From Leptasterias polaris (lineage: Eukaryota; Echinodermata; Asteroidea; Forcipulatida; Asteriidae), in NCBI GenBank assembly GCA_037783415.1, contig JAZGTN010000180.1:124001-188000 (forward strand): a stretch of 64,000 nt of DNA, given 5' to 3'. Under the pieces are notes generated by a model. It did not search any database. It was not told where the DNA came from and was given only the letters and a program-made list of their open reading frames with translations. Below, piece after piece: positions 11,853 to 24,400 of this stretch (within the stretch, counting starts at the first letter, position 1; each line of letters opens with the position of its first letter). Position numbers and translations under genes: made by a program.

Positions 11853-13840
11853 GCCAAGTTTATCCTTCCTAAAGCTCAAGCCCAAATTAAGCGCTGCATC
11901 TCGCTAGTTTTATATGAACCCCTATCATATCATATCCTGATAGTGATACTGAATGAATTATTGCAGCTTCCTTTCCTCCGTTTTTATTGGTTCATTTATT
12001 ACATCACGAATGTTGTAAATGATTAATAAACCCCAAAGACATGAGTTGGGTTTGGTATAAATGTTAAGACTCATTATGAGAATATAAGCCAATATGTGGC
12101 TATGTACAATTTGACTTTGACTGCAGCTGCAGTAACTTGTTTGGATTAGTGAGCTGTTCTTGGTATAATGGTTGTATTTGTTACTTCGATGGTGGCTGTA
12201 TCAAGTGAGGGTTAATTTACAAACGAATGATCACAAGGGTTTCTACTTTCTCATGAGCTTGATGTAACCCATAGCCAAACAGCAGCCAATTATTCGAGGC
12301 CAGTTATTTGGAAAGACTATATACATAAGTCAAAGTGTACTGTTGATACAAAAGTTGTCAGGGGTACCACTGTTGAGTACCTGGTGTGTTGTGAGTCGTC
12401 TTGGAGACCTAACAATTGGGCTATAATCAATCAACCCACGATGCTCCCCAAACTCTCTGTGGGGTCGACCAGGTGTTGAATATTCATACAGTCCATGCAA
12501 ACCGTCACTATGAATAAATCTGCCACTTAATAACAAGTTAAATCGGTTCCTTTCCCTTCCTCCATGGTTCCAACGAAAGTTGCAAATAAATACATTTAAA
12601 AATACACGAGTTATACGTGCGTAATATAACACGAACCAGTTATATACCGTAGCTGTTCAGCTATTCATTGGTCCACGAGGTCTCCTAATTTGCATAAGGT
12701 GTGATTGGCATTTACTGCAGCTAGCAAAACAGGCCAAGTGTGCGTCGTTTTCCCATCGATGCCCGTCGTCAGCGTATGCCTAGCGATATTCGCATTCAGT
12801 CAGGAACACTACTGTTAAACGGGCAAGCACTAAAGCGACATCCTTAGCATTTACGGGTAAGATTATTTCATTTTCATATTTTTTCCCAAATTGATAAAAT
12901 GTGTCAGATAAGAGCGTGAATAATCTTTGGTGGGTGAAAAAATACGAAGAATATTGAACTTTGCACCGAGGGACGGTAACATTCCATCTGTATGGCAAGA
13001 AGCAGCGTGCAGAATAACTCATTGGCGTTAATATTTCACGAGTACCGCGAAATTTATCCTCAAAGGAATACGTCTCAATCTCGCTAATCATTAAGAAAGA
13101 AACATGATTACATCTTCGTGTTGATGACAAATATTTTGATGTCATGTAAGACGCTAGCATTTGCAGCTGTCATCGATTGCAGAATACTGTGTTGGAGAGA
13201 ATGATAATTTAGTACGCCGTGGAACTGTTGGGTTATGGCTTTCTACGCACAGAGCAGACTACATGAGCGTTGAATAGGGAAAGCGTTGGCCGGCTAAACC
13301 CTTGTATTATTGCCTGCCTTTTTATTGATAAATTATCGTGAATAGTATAAAGAGGGAGTCAACATATTGTGATGTTGTCACGGATATTATGCTACGGTTG
13401 AGTCGCCAGGTATTCACCTTTACATCGCAAAGTGTACAGTGGCACGGTATAACCAAAGGAGTGTGAGTTGCAGGTTATTTCTCTATTTTACGCTTTTAAC
13501 ATTCCTCTACACAAAAGCGGTGACGCGGTGGTTATGAAAAAACGGATTTAAAGTACGATGTGCTGTTCTTTTTCGTTTTTGAAAAGACCGCCTCATTTTC
13601 ACTCCATATGACAGCTAATAATCTTATTATCTCATGCTTGGTCATATTATTATAACTGGTGAGAAATTGCGGTGTATGGGATACATCTAAATCGAAAGTT
13701 ATTATTATTATTATCTCTCCCCCCTTCACAAATTGCCAACACGTGGGTCGCTTATTTTGACGTATAGCTAGGCATATGGTATGATTTTACTCTTTCATTC
13801 CCCCCCCCCCCCCCCGGCTATAATATAGCAAAACTTGGGA

Positions 13841-13873
13841 CAGCAATTAAACCATATTATGGTTTAATTGCTG
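13841..13873. repeat. Perfect 33-bp palindrome
   Basis: The arms CAGCAATTAAACCAT and ATGGTTTAATTGCTG are exact reverse complements around ATT. I see no adjacent element to explain it. Confidence 0.9.
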
Positions 13874-16597
13874 TAGAAATATTGTGGAAAATGTGTAAAT
13901 TTTGAAGTCTCGCAACAATAGGCCTATTGTATTCAATTTATGAAAGTAGAATATAAGTAGCCCATTGGGGGTGTTTCTTCGTTGAGTTAAGCTCCATAAT
14001 TTGCCTTGTTCATGTTTTTGGTGTAAGTAAGCAATTGCTCCCGGCGACCCATACAACTCGGGACAGGCAGATCCGTGTAATCAAATTTCACCGTTCATGC
14101 ATCGACTTCCGCCATTTTGCGCCTCATAGCCATGGGAACATTTTGAAAGGTCAAGTTGGCTTTCCACAGGGCCATCAGGAACTAAATTGCTTGTTGGAAC
14201 GTGACCATGACCTACCGTGTTTGATCAACTCAATCTAGGATATGCTATTGTAGTATTGGCATTACGAATTATGAATGTTTTATCGAGGTTTCCGAGTTGA
14301 AATCACACTCCATGTCACTTGGTGCAAAGGACGCCCGATCAATGAAAACAAATAACTTGGAGAACCAGAGTTTTTGAATGAATGAGTTATTTAATCGTTG
14401 CCATATGTTTTGTTTGTCCGCTTGTTATTATTTTTTATACAAATCTTGTGAAGAGAAAATTAATCTCATCACTTCATAATTATATTATTACTTCTTTTCT
14501 TCTTTTCAATCTGGCGAAATTTCAATGGGCGAAATGCATTATCGTGTTTTTTGTGTGTGTCTTTTTCTTTTTTCAAATTGATTTAAAAAGCTTAGAATTT
14601 TTCCTAAGTAATAACCGACTTCACCAGTATCCATTCACACTAAAATTTGCCAGTTTTACTTCAGTGAAATTGACGCAACTAAACACGGCTTATTTAGTGT
14701 TTGTTCTAAGTTCATTCACCCAGTGTTTATAGCCCTCCAACAGTTCAAAATTGCAGAAGCCAAATTGGGACAATTACAGGGTCAATATTAGGTTGAACCA
14801 TGAACTCTCAATGGGCATTGTCATGGTAACGAGTGTGGATTTTAGTTCCATTGTGTGTGACTAACCGTCACACTATTGAAGGATGGTGGAATTGATGCAG
14901 TTGGATAGTTAAACACTTAAAAAGATTCTCATCCAAAACGGCTGAAAGTAAAACACATTTTAAAATAAATATAATAATTTGCCCGGAAGAAGATTGCAAA
15001 CCAGGTTTTCTGTCACTCGTTCGAAAGATACGGATTGCAATTTAATTGACAATAAATTTGAATGGAATGATGTTAATGACACTTTTGATAAGTCGCACTT
15101 TATTGAAGAAAATATAATATAACACTGTCCAAATGCTAATTTGAAATTTGAATAAGCAGAATTGAAGCTGTCCCGTATGTTGTGAGCACCCCTTGGCGCG
15201 TTGTCGTAATCTAACCACAACTCAGAGTCATATGTTCGTTGGTAATAGTTACACATGATTCAAATTCTAATCAAATCACTAATCAAAGCACTTGTGAACT
15301 CCTATAGATTTCTATTATATAACTTTCTCTATAGTTTTGGAAGGGGCCTCGTTGGGTAGAGTAGACGGAACAAACTTCACACAAGCTCGTCAATTTGGTA
15401 GGCCTATACTGCTTAAAAATACACTTATTATTATCAGAACATAAAACAGACTTAAATAAATAACGCCCCAAATCCCCACTTGATAAATTATAAATCTCAT
15501 AAGTTTCTATAGTTCTATATCACGATTACACTATTGTCTTATATCGAATTTGTACCAATAGCTGGTGAAAAGCGACACGGTAGACCTATAGTTACGTAAA
15601 TTTGCCTCGACAGTTTTTTGTTTTGTTCTTCAACTCATCAATAGTGTCTGCATTCATCGATTATTAAGTCTCTGACGTATGACTCCACTTGCAACTTCTG
15701 TGTGTAACGAGCAAAAGCCTTATATGAGATCAAACGAAATGATGAATGCTTTAATGTCATAAAAAACCAAGGAACAAAGCGTGGTTTTTCTGATTTAATT
15801 TCAATCTGAAATGTAGCTTGGCGTAGCCCTTTACGAAACCACGGCTTTAGCTTTAGGCTTCGTTAGTTATTTTGAAAACGTGTGCTTCACGGTGCCCGGT
15901 TTCAAACTGGCAGACGGAGCCTGAGCGCAAGCCGAAATTATGATTTCGAAAACGGCCCAAGTTCACAAAGCTTTAAACAGCGCCCCCTAATTGTCACGCC
16001 TGAACAAATCCGCGCAAGCGCATTGCGTTTAAAATGATTTCGAATGGTCAAAAGCGGGCCACGTGTGTAGCACAGTGCCACAGATTCATACAACGTCCGT
16101 ACATGATCACTTCGGTAAAGCTTGCTCTCGCACTGTCTTGCTTTCTGGATGACACAAGTAAGTAGTTTAAATCCAATCTCCATTTTTACAAAGTTCTGCT
16201 GAATATTTGGAACTTCTTAAAACCATGTCCATCTTTTGCGTGAATACAATATGAACTCCGGGAGTACGGGGGCACGGAATTGTCTCTCAATCTGCTTCAT
16301 GAAATCACGGTTGCTCGACCCTGAAACACTACGTAATTTAATATTGGTCACGCGCGCGCGCGAGACATGACCCTATTATTTGATACTGTTTTTATACGTT
16401 GAATGGCGTCCCTCATGTCGAACGATGTTAACTGTTATGAATGATCATGACCTTATTTCTTATGAGCATTAAAACTTTACGAAGAGAAGGTTTTGCTTGG
16501 TAGGCGTGTAATCAACATTTTTGTAACATAGAGCCACAGTGAATGTTCAAATCGAAAATGCATTCCAACTTTGGACTTACTTTGTGAGTAGGCTACT

Positions 16598-16655
16598 CCT
16601 AGAACTATGAGGTTCAATCCGCTATCGTCATAGCGGATCGAACCATAGTTCTAGG
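16598..16655. repeat. Long near-perfect hairpin
   Basis: Arms of about 27 bases (outer CCTAGAACTATG with CATAGTTCTAGG, inner CCGCTAT with ATAGCGG) surround CGTC. The arms have minor mismatches. It lies about 500 bp upstream of the first coding exon of the kinase gene. Confidence 0.85.
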
Positions 16656-17143
16656 TGTACTTTGTGGGCATGCAATGATTAGGATATTATATTGGTTTGC
16701 TCTGTAGAATATGTATTTCATTTGGCTCTGTTTTAACATACGTGTGTTTGTGCTCATTTCGTTATTGTTTATACCTGTGTAGTGTAAATATAACCAATTC
16801 AATGGTAATTGATTTTACAAACACTAATCACACAATGTTCAGTTGTTCATCACTTTCTCTACTTTCCTGTAGTCAGGGAAGCTTGTAGGTGAACATTTCA
16901 TTACAATGGCCTTTTATGTTTATATCTTATCAATGTTATTATCAATGTTTTAGTTTTCATTGTTTTGAATGGTGATTGAATCTAAGTGAGCTTTCGAAGA
17001 CTTCATGAACTGAAACTGTTATTGCATCTTATTATGCAACTGCAAACCTTCAAAGCATGTATTGATGTTGTAATATTCCTGTTAATTACTTTTATTCCCA
17101 TTCTTGTTATAGAGGAATCGTTGAGTGCTCAACCACATCAGCC

Positions 17144-18469
17144 ATGGCAAGCCTCTTCCAACAGAAGTATGCTGCAGAAAAAGATTACCCAAACTTTACA
17201 GGACACAAATCTCTGCTGTCTAAACATCTAACAAAGGATCTGTACGTTAAGCTTCGTGATGTACAAACCGAGAGTGGATTCACTATTGATAGAGCTATCC
17301 AGAATGGAGTGGACAATGCTGGTAAGTTACTCTTAACAACAAAAATACAAAAGTTACATAATCACATATAAAAACTGATAATGTGATCTAATGTGCTGAG
17401 TACTTGAAATTTTAGTGTCAAATGTTCTAATAATCATTATCAATTTAAAAGTGCGGTGAAACAATATCTCTCCACTTAATCTAATTTTTAACAGAGTTGT
17501 CCATTTTTCATTGCCATTGTTCACTTTTTCCTGTGCATTTTTCTTGTTGTGGTTATAATTGTTTGTCTTTATTGTGGTTTTAAGGACCCCTTTTGGGGCT
17601 ATCCTTGGCTTTTTATCAGCGTACATGTACTTGTTATGTATTTTCTAAGTATGATTGTTAATGCCGAATAAAATTATAATAATAAAAGTATTTGTTAACT
17701 TTTGTTTGAATATTAAGCTACTACAGGCTGGCCTTTGGCTGTGTCTGAATTAAGCGGCTGCTGCAAGTTCATGACATGAATGTGTGTTTGAGCCTATGAG
17801 GCCCATAGCAACACTCTGAGCAGCAGCCATAGCTGTAGCTCGGCCTTAGCTTGCAAATAGTAAACAACTAGTAATGGTGTACATGATTGGAACTAAATAA
17901 TGGTGGACAGTAGCCCTGTGGTATGACAGGAATGATTCTATCAATTGTGAATTTTGTGCTTTTCTCGCATCCTTCCCCCTTTCCCCCTACATTAACTTTG
18001 TAAATTTATTCGATTATGATTACCTGATTTGATTTTTCCTTGTATTTGTTATTATTTATCTTCTTTCTTTCCCTGACCTGGTACTTTTTTTATGGCATTA
18101 TTACATAAAGAACCTTCAGATCTACATGTATTGATTGTTTCTTTAGAAACAGAAACAATTACAAACAAAAAACAAAACATTAAGCTATCTACATGTATTG
18201 ATTGTTTCTTTAGAAACAGAAACAATTACAAAAAAAAAAAAAAACATTAAGCTATCTACATGTATTGATTGTTTCTTTAGAAACAGAAACAATTACAAAC
18301 AAAAAACAAAACATTAAGCTATCTAGATATCTAGATATAAGCTGTCGTATTGTCCAACCTACAGATTTCCACCTGGGAGTTCTAGCTGGTGATGAAAAAA
18401 CATATGAAGTATACCGGGAGCTTTTGGACCCAATCATCCAAGACTACCACAATGGATTCAAACCCACAG
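17144..18469 (+). CDS. AK: Kinase exons 1-2: N-terminal domain and specificity loop
   Basis: Exon 1 begins at ATG 17144 with [18 protein letters not shown], giving the expected family N-terminus about 8 residues before the conserved [13 protein letters not shown] block. It ends in a split GAT codon (donor at 17322). Exon 2 (18365-18469) encodes [20 protein letters not shown] and ends NGFKPT. The junction creates the shortened guanidino-specificity loop at residues 60-65. The exon 2 acceptor is CTACAG at 18359-18364 and lies about 40 bp after a triplicated 67-bp repeat. Confidence 0.93.
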
Positions 18470-21400
18470 GTATGAGGCACCACTTTCAGTATTTTGCTTA
18501 CACATTTAATGAACTGTTTCTTTTCTGTAAGTTGCTTTACTGCTTTGTGTACATCAAGCCAACGTGCCAGTGGCGTATCTAGACATTTTCATTTGAGGGA
18601 GGGGAAGGCAAGCATTCTGAGCGGGGGATGGTCGGGAAGCTGCTGCCACCCCCCCTTCTCTGGTTATGCCACTGCAACATGCTGTAGTTAGGTTTGTTAA
18701 TATCATGTGGAAATCTTGTGGAAATCATGTGGAAATGTATAATATCTGTAGCTAGATGAATGATGAGCAAAACATTTTCACAAATGTATACATGTCCAAG
18801 GATTGAGACTTTTTAAATCTTGGAGAGAGATTTCCATTTCATTGTGTCAAACAATGTTCAGTCACAACTTAACTTAAAGTGATTTGATTTGGGTTGAATT
18901 ACAGACAACCACGTCAAGGATTTGGATCCAGCAAAGCTTGAGGGAGGCCAGCTAGATGAGAAGTACGTCATCAGTTCTCGTATCAGGACTGGCCGTAATG
19001 TCCGAGGCTACGCACTTTCACCTTTTGTTTGCCGTGCTGAGAGACGGCAGGTTGAAAATATTGCTGAACAAGGTGAGTCCAGTTAGTTTCTCATTAAGAC
19101 TTGATTGTACAGAAATCAATCTTTGAACAGTTAATGATTATTTCTATGGTCAAAATGGGGGTGGGGGGAGGGGTGAAGAACAAACAGGTGAAAATTAATC
19201 ATTTTAATCTAAGACGCATAACAATGCCTGGCTTATGTCAACGTCGATTACACCCCAAATAATGCAGATATTCGATTTATTCCTCTTTTTTTACAGCTCT
19301 TGCCAAGCTTGATGGAGAACTGTCTGGCAAATACTATTCCCTGCAGACACTGGGTGAAGCTGACAAACAACAGCTGATTGATGATCACTTCTTGTTTGAG
19401 AGACCAATTTCCCGCCATTTCACAAGTGGTGGAATGGCCCGTGACTTCCCTGATGGCCGTGGCATCTGGTAAGAAGAATTCAAATCTTATAATTCAACCT
19501 ATCCCTGGACCCTCTTTCATCCCAACTTGAGTACATTAAGAGTACTGTAAATAGAATAGAATTAACACTCTTATAGTAAGGGACAAGTACAAAATTAAAC
19601 AGTCAGTCACTTGAGGCTAACATCAAGGTTTGTTGAGGTTTCCCTGAGTTATTGGGGGTTCAACCTCAAGTTACCTCAAGTTGCCGCTTGTTTAATTCTG
19701 CAATTCTCTCTTATCATAGTCTGTATGAAGCTATTACTGTTCCAAAGTTCTGAATGTCAACTTCTATAATTGGTTTGTATCTTGTCTTTCAGGCATACCA
19801 ATGACAAGCGCTTCTTGGTCTGGGTCAATGAAGAGGATCATCTTCGTATCATCTCCATGAGGCAAGGAGGAGATATGAAGGCCGTCTTTGAGCTCTTCTG
19901 TGATGGACTGAGCAAGGTGAGAATTAGTTGAGATCTAGAGGTTTGCAATTCTGGAGTCCCACTAGATCTGAAGTCCTATAATTTATGTTGAAGTCTCCGA
20001 CCTCCAGATTTATGGTAAACAAAGACTTCAAGACCTGGCATTCTTAGTAATGTTTTCAGCTTTCGAAATGTTTGATTATTGTTCATCTATATTCATCTTA
20101 CTGTCTGACTGTAGTGCCATGAGTAATGTCTTTTAGATGTGTGCTTAAAAAAATCAATATTTTGTATTGGATTTTATAGATGGTGTTTGGACCTAAACGT
20201 TTAAATTAATAAAAATGTCATTCTAAAATGTTCACTAGAACTATAAACAAAATCTGCTGTATTTGTGTTTCCGAGCCTCCCCAAAAAGTACATAGGAAGT
20301 AATTAAACTTATCATTTGTCATTGTACGTGTAATACATTGCAGTCATTCTTTGGCATGTACTTGATGTATCATTTATAATGTTTGAGATCTTTAAAGAGT
20401 ATTATATTTTGTTACAGTTTGAGGGTCAAATGGGCAATCTTGCTGAGCCCAGAGAGTTCATGAGGAATGACCATCTTGGCTTCATTCTGACCTGCCCATC
20501 CAACTTGGGTACAGGTGTCCGATGCAGTGTCCACGCTCGCTTCCCACTTCTTGCCGGTGATAAGCGCTATGACTTGGACAAGATCTGCCTTGCTCTTAGA
20601 TTGCAGAAGCGTGGAACAAGTAAGTTGATTAAAGCACTGCTTTATCTCATAAGCAAAAAAGAACCCTAGCATATGATTTCACAAGCTCAATAAGCGCCCA
20701 ATGCAAGGGGTCTATTGACTGGTGTACTTTTATCTTGTTATTCATCTTATTTTGAAAACAATTAATCTATGAATATTTGTCTTCATTGTTTTCACTCATG
20801 TTACTTCATTTGCTTTTACTGTGTATAAATTAATTCACATCAAATTGACAGTATTTATTTTCTGCAACTAACTCATTCTCTTGTACAATATCTCTTGTAT
20901 TTGAATTCTTCAGTATTTATTTACTTGTAGTTCATTGTATCTGTTTGACTTAATATTGATTGTACTTCTTTGAAGTTGTTTTCTTGATGACTTGCAATAC
21001 TGATTATATTGTGTATTGTTCAATTGTTACTCGCTTTATAATTTAACATAGCTCCTTAAAAAACAGCTTTGATTGATTAGGTTTACTGTGTATAAATATA
21101 TCAATAAGTAAAATTACCTTTAATGTTTCCATTATTTGTCTTCTCTTTTAACATCTCCTAAAAATGATAAATCTACTTTTGTCATATTTTTTGTCTAACC
21201 CAACTGCCCCTATTTTGATTCTTCTTAGGTGGTGAATTCACTGAAGCAGTTGGTGGTGTTTATGACATCTCCAACTTGGATCGTCTTGGTACCACTGAGG
21301 TTCAACAAGTCCAGTGTGTCATCACCGGTATCAACCTCCTGGTCAAGATGGAGAAGTGCTTGGAGAAGGGGGAATCTATTGATGAGCTCCTACCCATGTA

Positions 21401-24400
21401 AGTAATGTAAGTATAGCTCTTTGATCATCTATCTGCATGGATGGATCAATGGCGTGACGTCGTGTTCTTGATGTTGTAGAGGCAGGCAGCTGGTGATGAT
21501 GTAGCACATCTTGGTTTGCATGGTATTAACTACACACTGGTTTAGTTGGTTTTTATGTTGGTACCTCTGTGGGTTTTATATTTTGTATTTTTTTCTTCTT
21601 GTATAGTCACGCTTTTGTTTAGCACTAGCACTAGCCGCAGGGTACATTAGTAAAATAGTGAACTGGGCCCAACTTGATGCCTCTGCTTACCGTGGAATTA
21701 TGTGCTTGCGACCCACAGAACTATGTGCTTTACAGTGCATTGTAAGCGCAGAATTTTGTGGTAAGCAGAGCAATGATATTGGACCCTTATCTGAAGAAAA
21801 ATAATCTTTGCAGTCAAAATTTGTTTGATTAAATATTTTTTTGATTGTTTATAACCACACACCACAAAAAGGTGTCATGCCCCAAAATCAAGTATGGTTA
21901 CCTTTTCATCACATGCCAAGAATGGTGATGTACATTCAAGGTACGGACTGTCATTCAGTACATTTCAGTGACAGCTGGGTAACTTCTTGGACCAGTTTGC
22001 AACATTCCCACGGCACAGTGCTATAAATAAATCCTAAACACACCAAATTCCAACCCATTTTAGATTTGATTAATGATTTTCTAATTCAGTTTCTGGTGGG
22101 GTTTATTTTGGTGTTCTTCTTCCTGCATGTGTTTAATTCCCTTTTGAATATTGTGAAGTTTAATAACAAAATACATTTGATTTGCTGTCAGGTTTCCATT
22201 GATTTAATTAAGAGTTTATTCAACCCTAAAGTTGGTTGAGTTTTTCTGCAACATTTGACTTTTTTAATAAACTGTTGGTCAACTTGGTAAAATTAAGTTT
22301 TGCCCTTGACCAAGCCTTGCTATCTATCCCAGAGTGGGGGAGATTAAATAATAAACTCACATTTGTATCTCAGTGTTTTTGACCGGTTTACATTGATTGA
22401 CTTCAATGGTGAGAACCAATGGAATAGTTTAGTAGATCATTAATGAAAGCTTTGCACAGCTTGTCTTCCCTTAAGGCAACCACTTTGTTTTTGGTTTTAT
22501 CTTTTACTTTTCTACAAGCTTTTAAATTAGTACAAATGATTGAAGGGAGGTACTGGGCAGGCTAGATACCTTAGTACCAGATTAGATATATTAGTAACCA
22601 TGCTCAATATGATCAATACAAATAAGTAACAGAAATCTGTGATATACAGCAATCCTTCACCGATCTTGAACTCTTGGTGGCAGCAGACATGCCTCCATTA
22701 CTGCGGTGTACCTGGGTGGTACTGCGCTGTTTAGCGACTGGTATAAGGTTTGGGCTACACGGCGATCATTTGATCAGTCACGGGTTATTGGACTTTTACT
22801 TTGCAAATCGCTTAAACCCGTCTCTAGGCAGCGCAGTACCACCCAGGTACCACCGCAATAATGGCGGTATCTGCTGCCACCAAGAGTTCAAGATCGGTGA
22901 AGGATTGCTGTATAGAAAGAGAGAAGACTCTTTTCATTTAGTGTTGCCATACCCTTCAGCTGGGTATTTCAGGCCTGGAGTTTCATCTATGATAGGGCAA
23001 GGCCATTTTCATTTTGCAAAGTGGGAAACTTTTGTAGGGGCACCAAGACAACAGAGGTCATGGCCTCTGTGGCCTCCATGTAATTCCAGGCCTGGTCAGT
23101 GAGGTTATTCAGGCACCACACAGGGATCCTTGGTGGAACACGTGTCTGTTATCCATGTTTTGGCCTTAATACATTCATGGATAACTATTTGAGGCTTCGT
23201 AGCACCTTTACCAAAATAGTCGTTCCCCACCTGTTTGTCCAAACAAGACAAGCCTATGTCATATTGGTATGGAGTCATCTATGTTGTTAAGATGAGTTTT
23301 CAAGTTTATTTTGTGTTATATAAAATAAATAATATTTCATTCCTGCATTGAGCAGAATACAATCACTTGGTGAAATCTGGCTTTTCCATTTCACTCGGCT
23401 GCACCACCTGAAATGGAATAGTCCAGATTTTAACTCGTATGCATCCAACATTTGTGTAATATATAGGTTATTTAATTTTTAGTAAAACCCTTTTTTCAAA
23501 TTTTTTATTTCTACCAACATCACTTTAGGGATGGTTTTAAGTTTTATAGTGCCTTTAGATAGATAGATAGATAGATAAACGGTTTATTGACAATAGCCAT
23601 CACAGCATAAAAACTGAATAATTCAAGTACTCTTCAACACTAACAAAACCAATACAACCAAACGCAAAAGAGAGTTAAAAAGAACTGCATTAATTATTAA
23701 TTGAACACATTGAAACTGGTTACAAAAAAGTATCAAGTCAAATATGTCATAAAATGAAGCCGCATGAGGTCAGAACAAAAAATTAAAAACTTAGACAAAA
23801 ATTATAAAAGTCAAACAGAACTATGAGTCATCGTTGTTCCACAGACTAGCCATGTATATAAGTGGGTTTTTTTTGACAGCGAGTCGTTCTACATCTAGGA
23901 ATGGACAATTTGTTTGCGTTCCTTAGGTCTCTCTTATGGATTGTGCTCTTCTTTGGTGGGACCCAACTACGGAAACGCTCTGATTTCATAAGTGATTTGA
24001 AGAAATTAAGGCAAAGCTGTTCTCTTCTATCAAACAATGTGGACAACTTACAAATCTCAAGTGCCTCATCATACGATGTATACTGATTGCCAAGGATGAT
24101 CCTACAAGCCCTTCTCTGGACTCGCTCCAGTGCAGCGCTCTCCTTGGTAGTGAGACCAGGATGCCATGCAGGGGCAGCATATTCTGCTAAGGGACGTACG
24201 AAACCAGAAAAGATTGTGATAAGATCATCCATTGGCAACTTGAAGCACTTGAGAAGTTTCAGGAGATACAATCTGCCATTAGCTTTTTTTAGCATTTCTG
24301 CAATCGGACTATTCCATTTTAGATCAGACCTAATGTGAACACCAAGAATTTTTGCAACTTCCACCGTCTGTAAAGTAACATTGGCAATTTTTGGAGAATG

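Larger units (their letters stand above)
11861..17112. other. Gene-free interval upstream of the kinase gene
   Basis: I recognise no protein or RNA gene in it. It holds two long palindromes (13841-13873 and 16598-16655), a poly(C) run at 13801-13815 and an alternating CG run near 16353. The kinase coding exon is preceded by a splice acceptor, so an untranslated first exon and promoter are expected somewhere in this interval. I could not place them. Confidence 0.5.

Noticed and set aside
12330..13160. 100- and 126-codon minus-strand ORFs
   Set aside because: No recognisable motif, no splice-site support and composition like the surrounding non-coding DNA.
18265..18582. 105-codon ORF starting in the 67-bp repeats and running through kinase exon 2
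   Set aside because: The ATG lies in intronic repeat. The conserved reading begins at the acceptor at 18365, where phase matches exon 1.
22674..23102. 142-codon plus-strand ORF
   Set aside because: It starts inside a MITE arm and runs into intron sequence, with no family resemblance.
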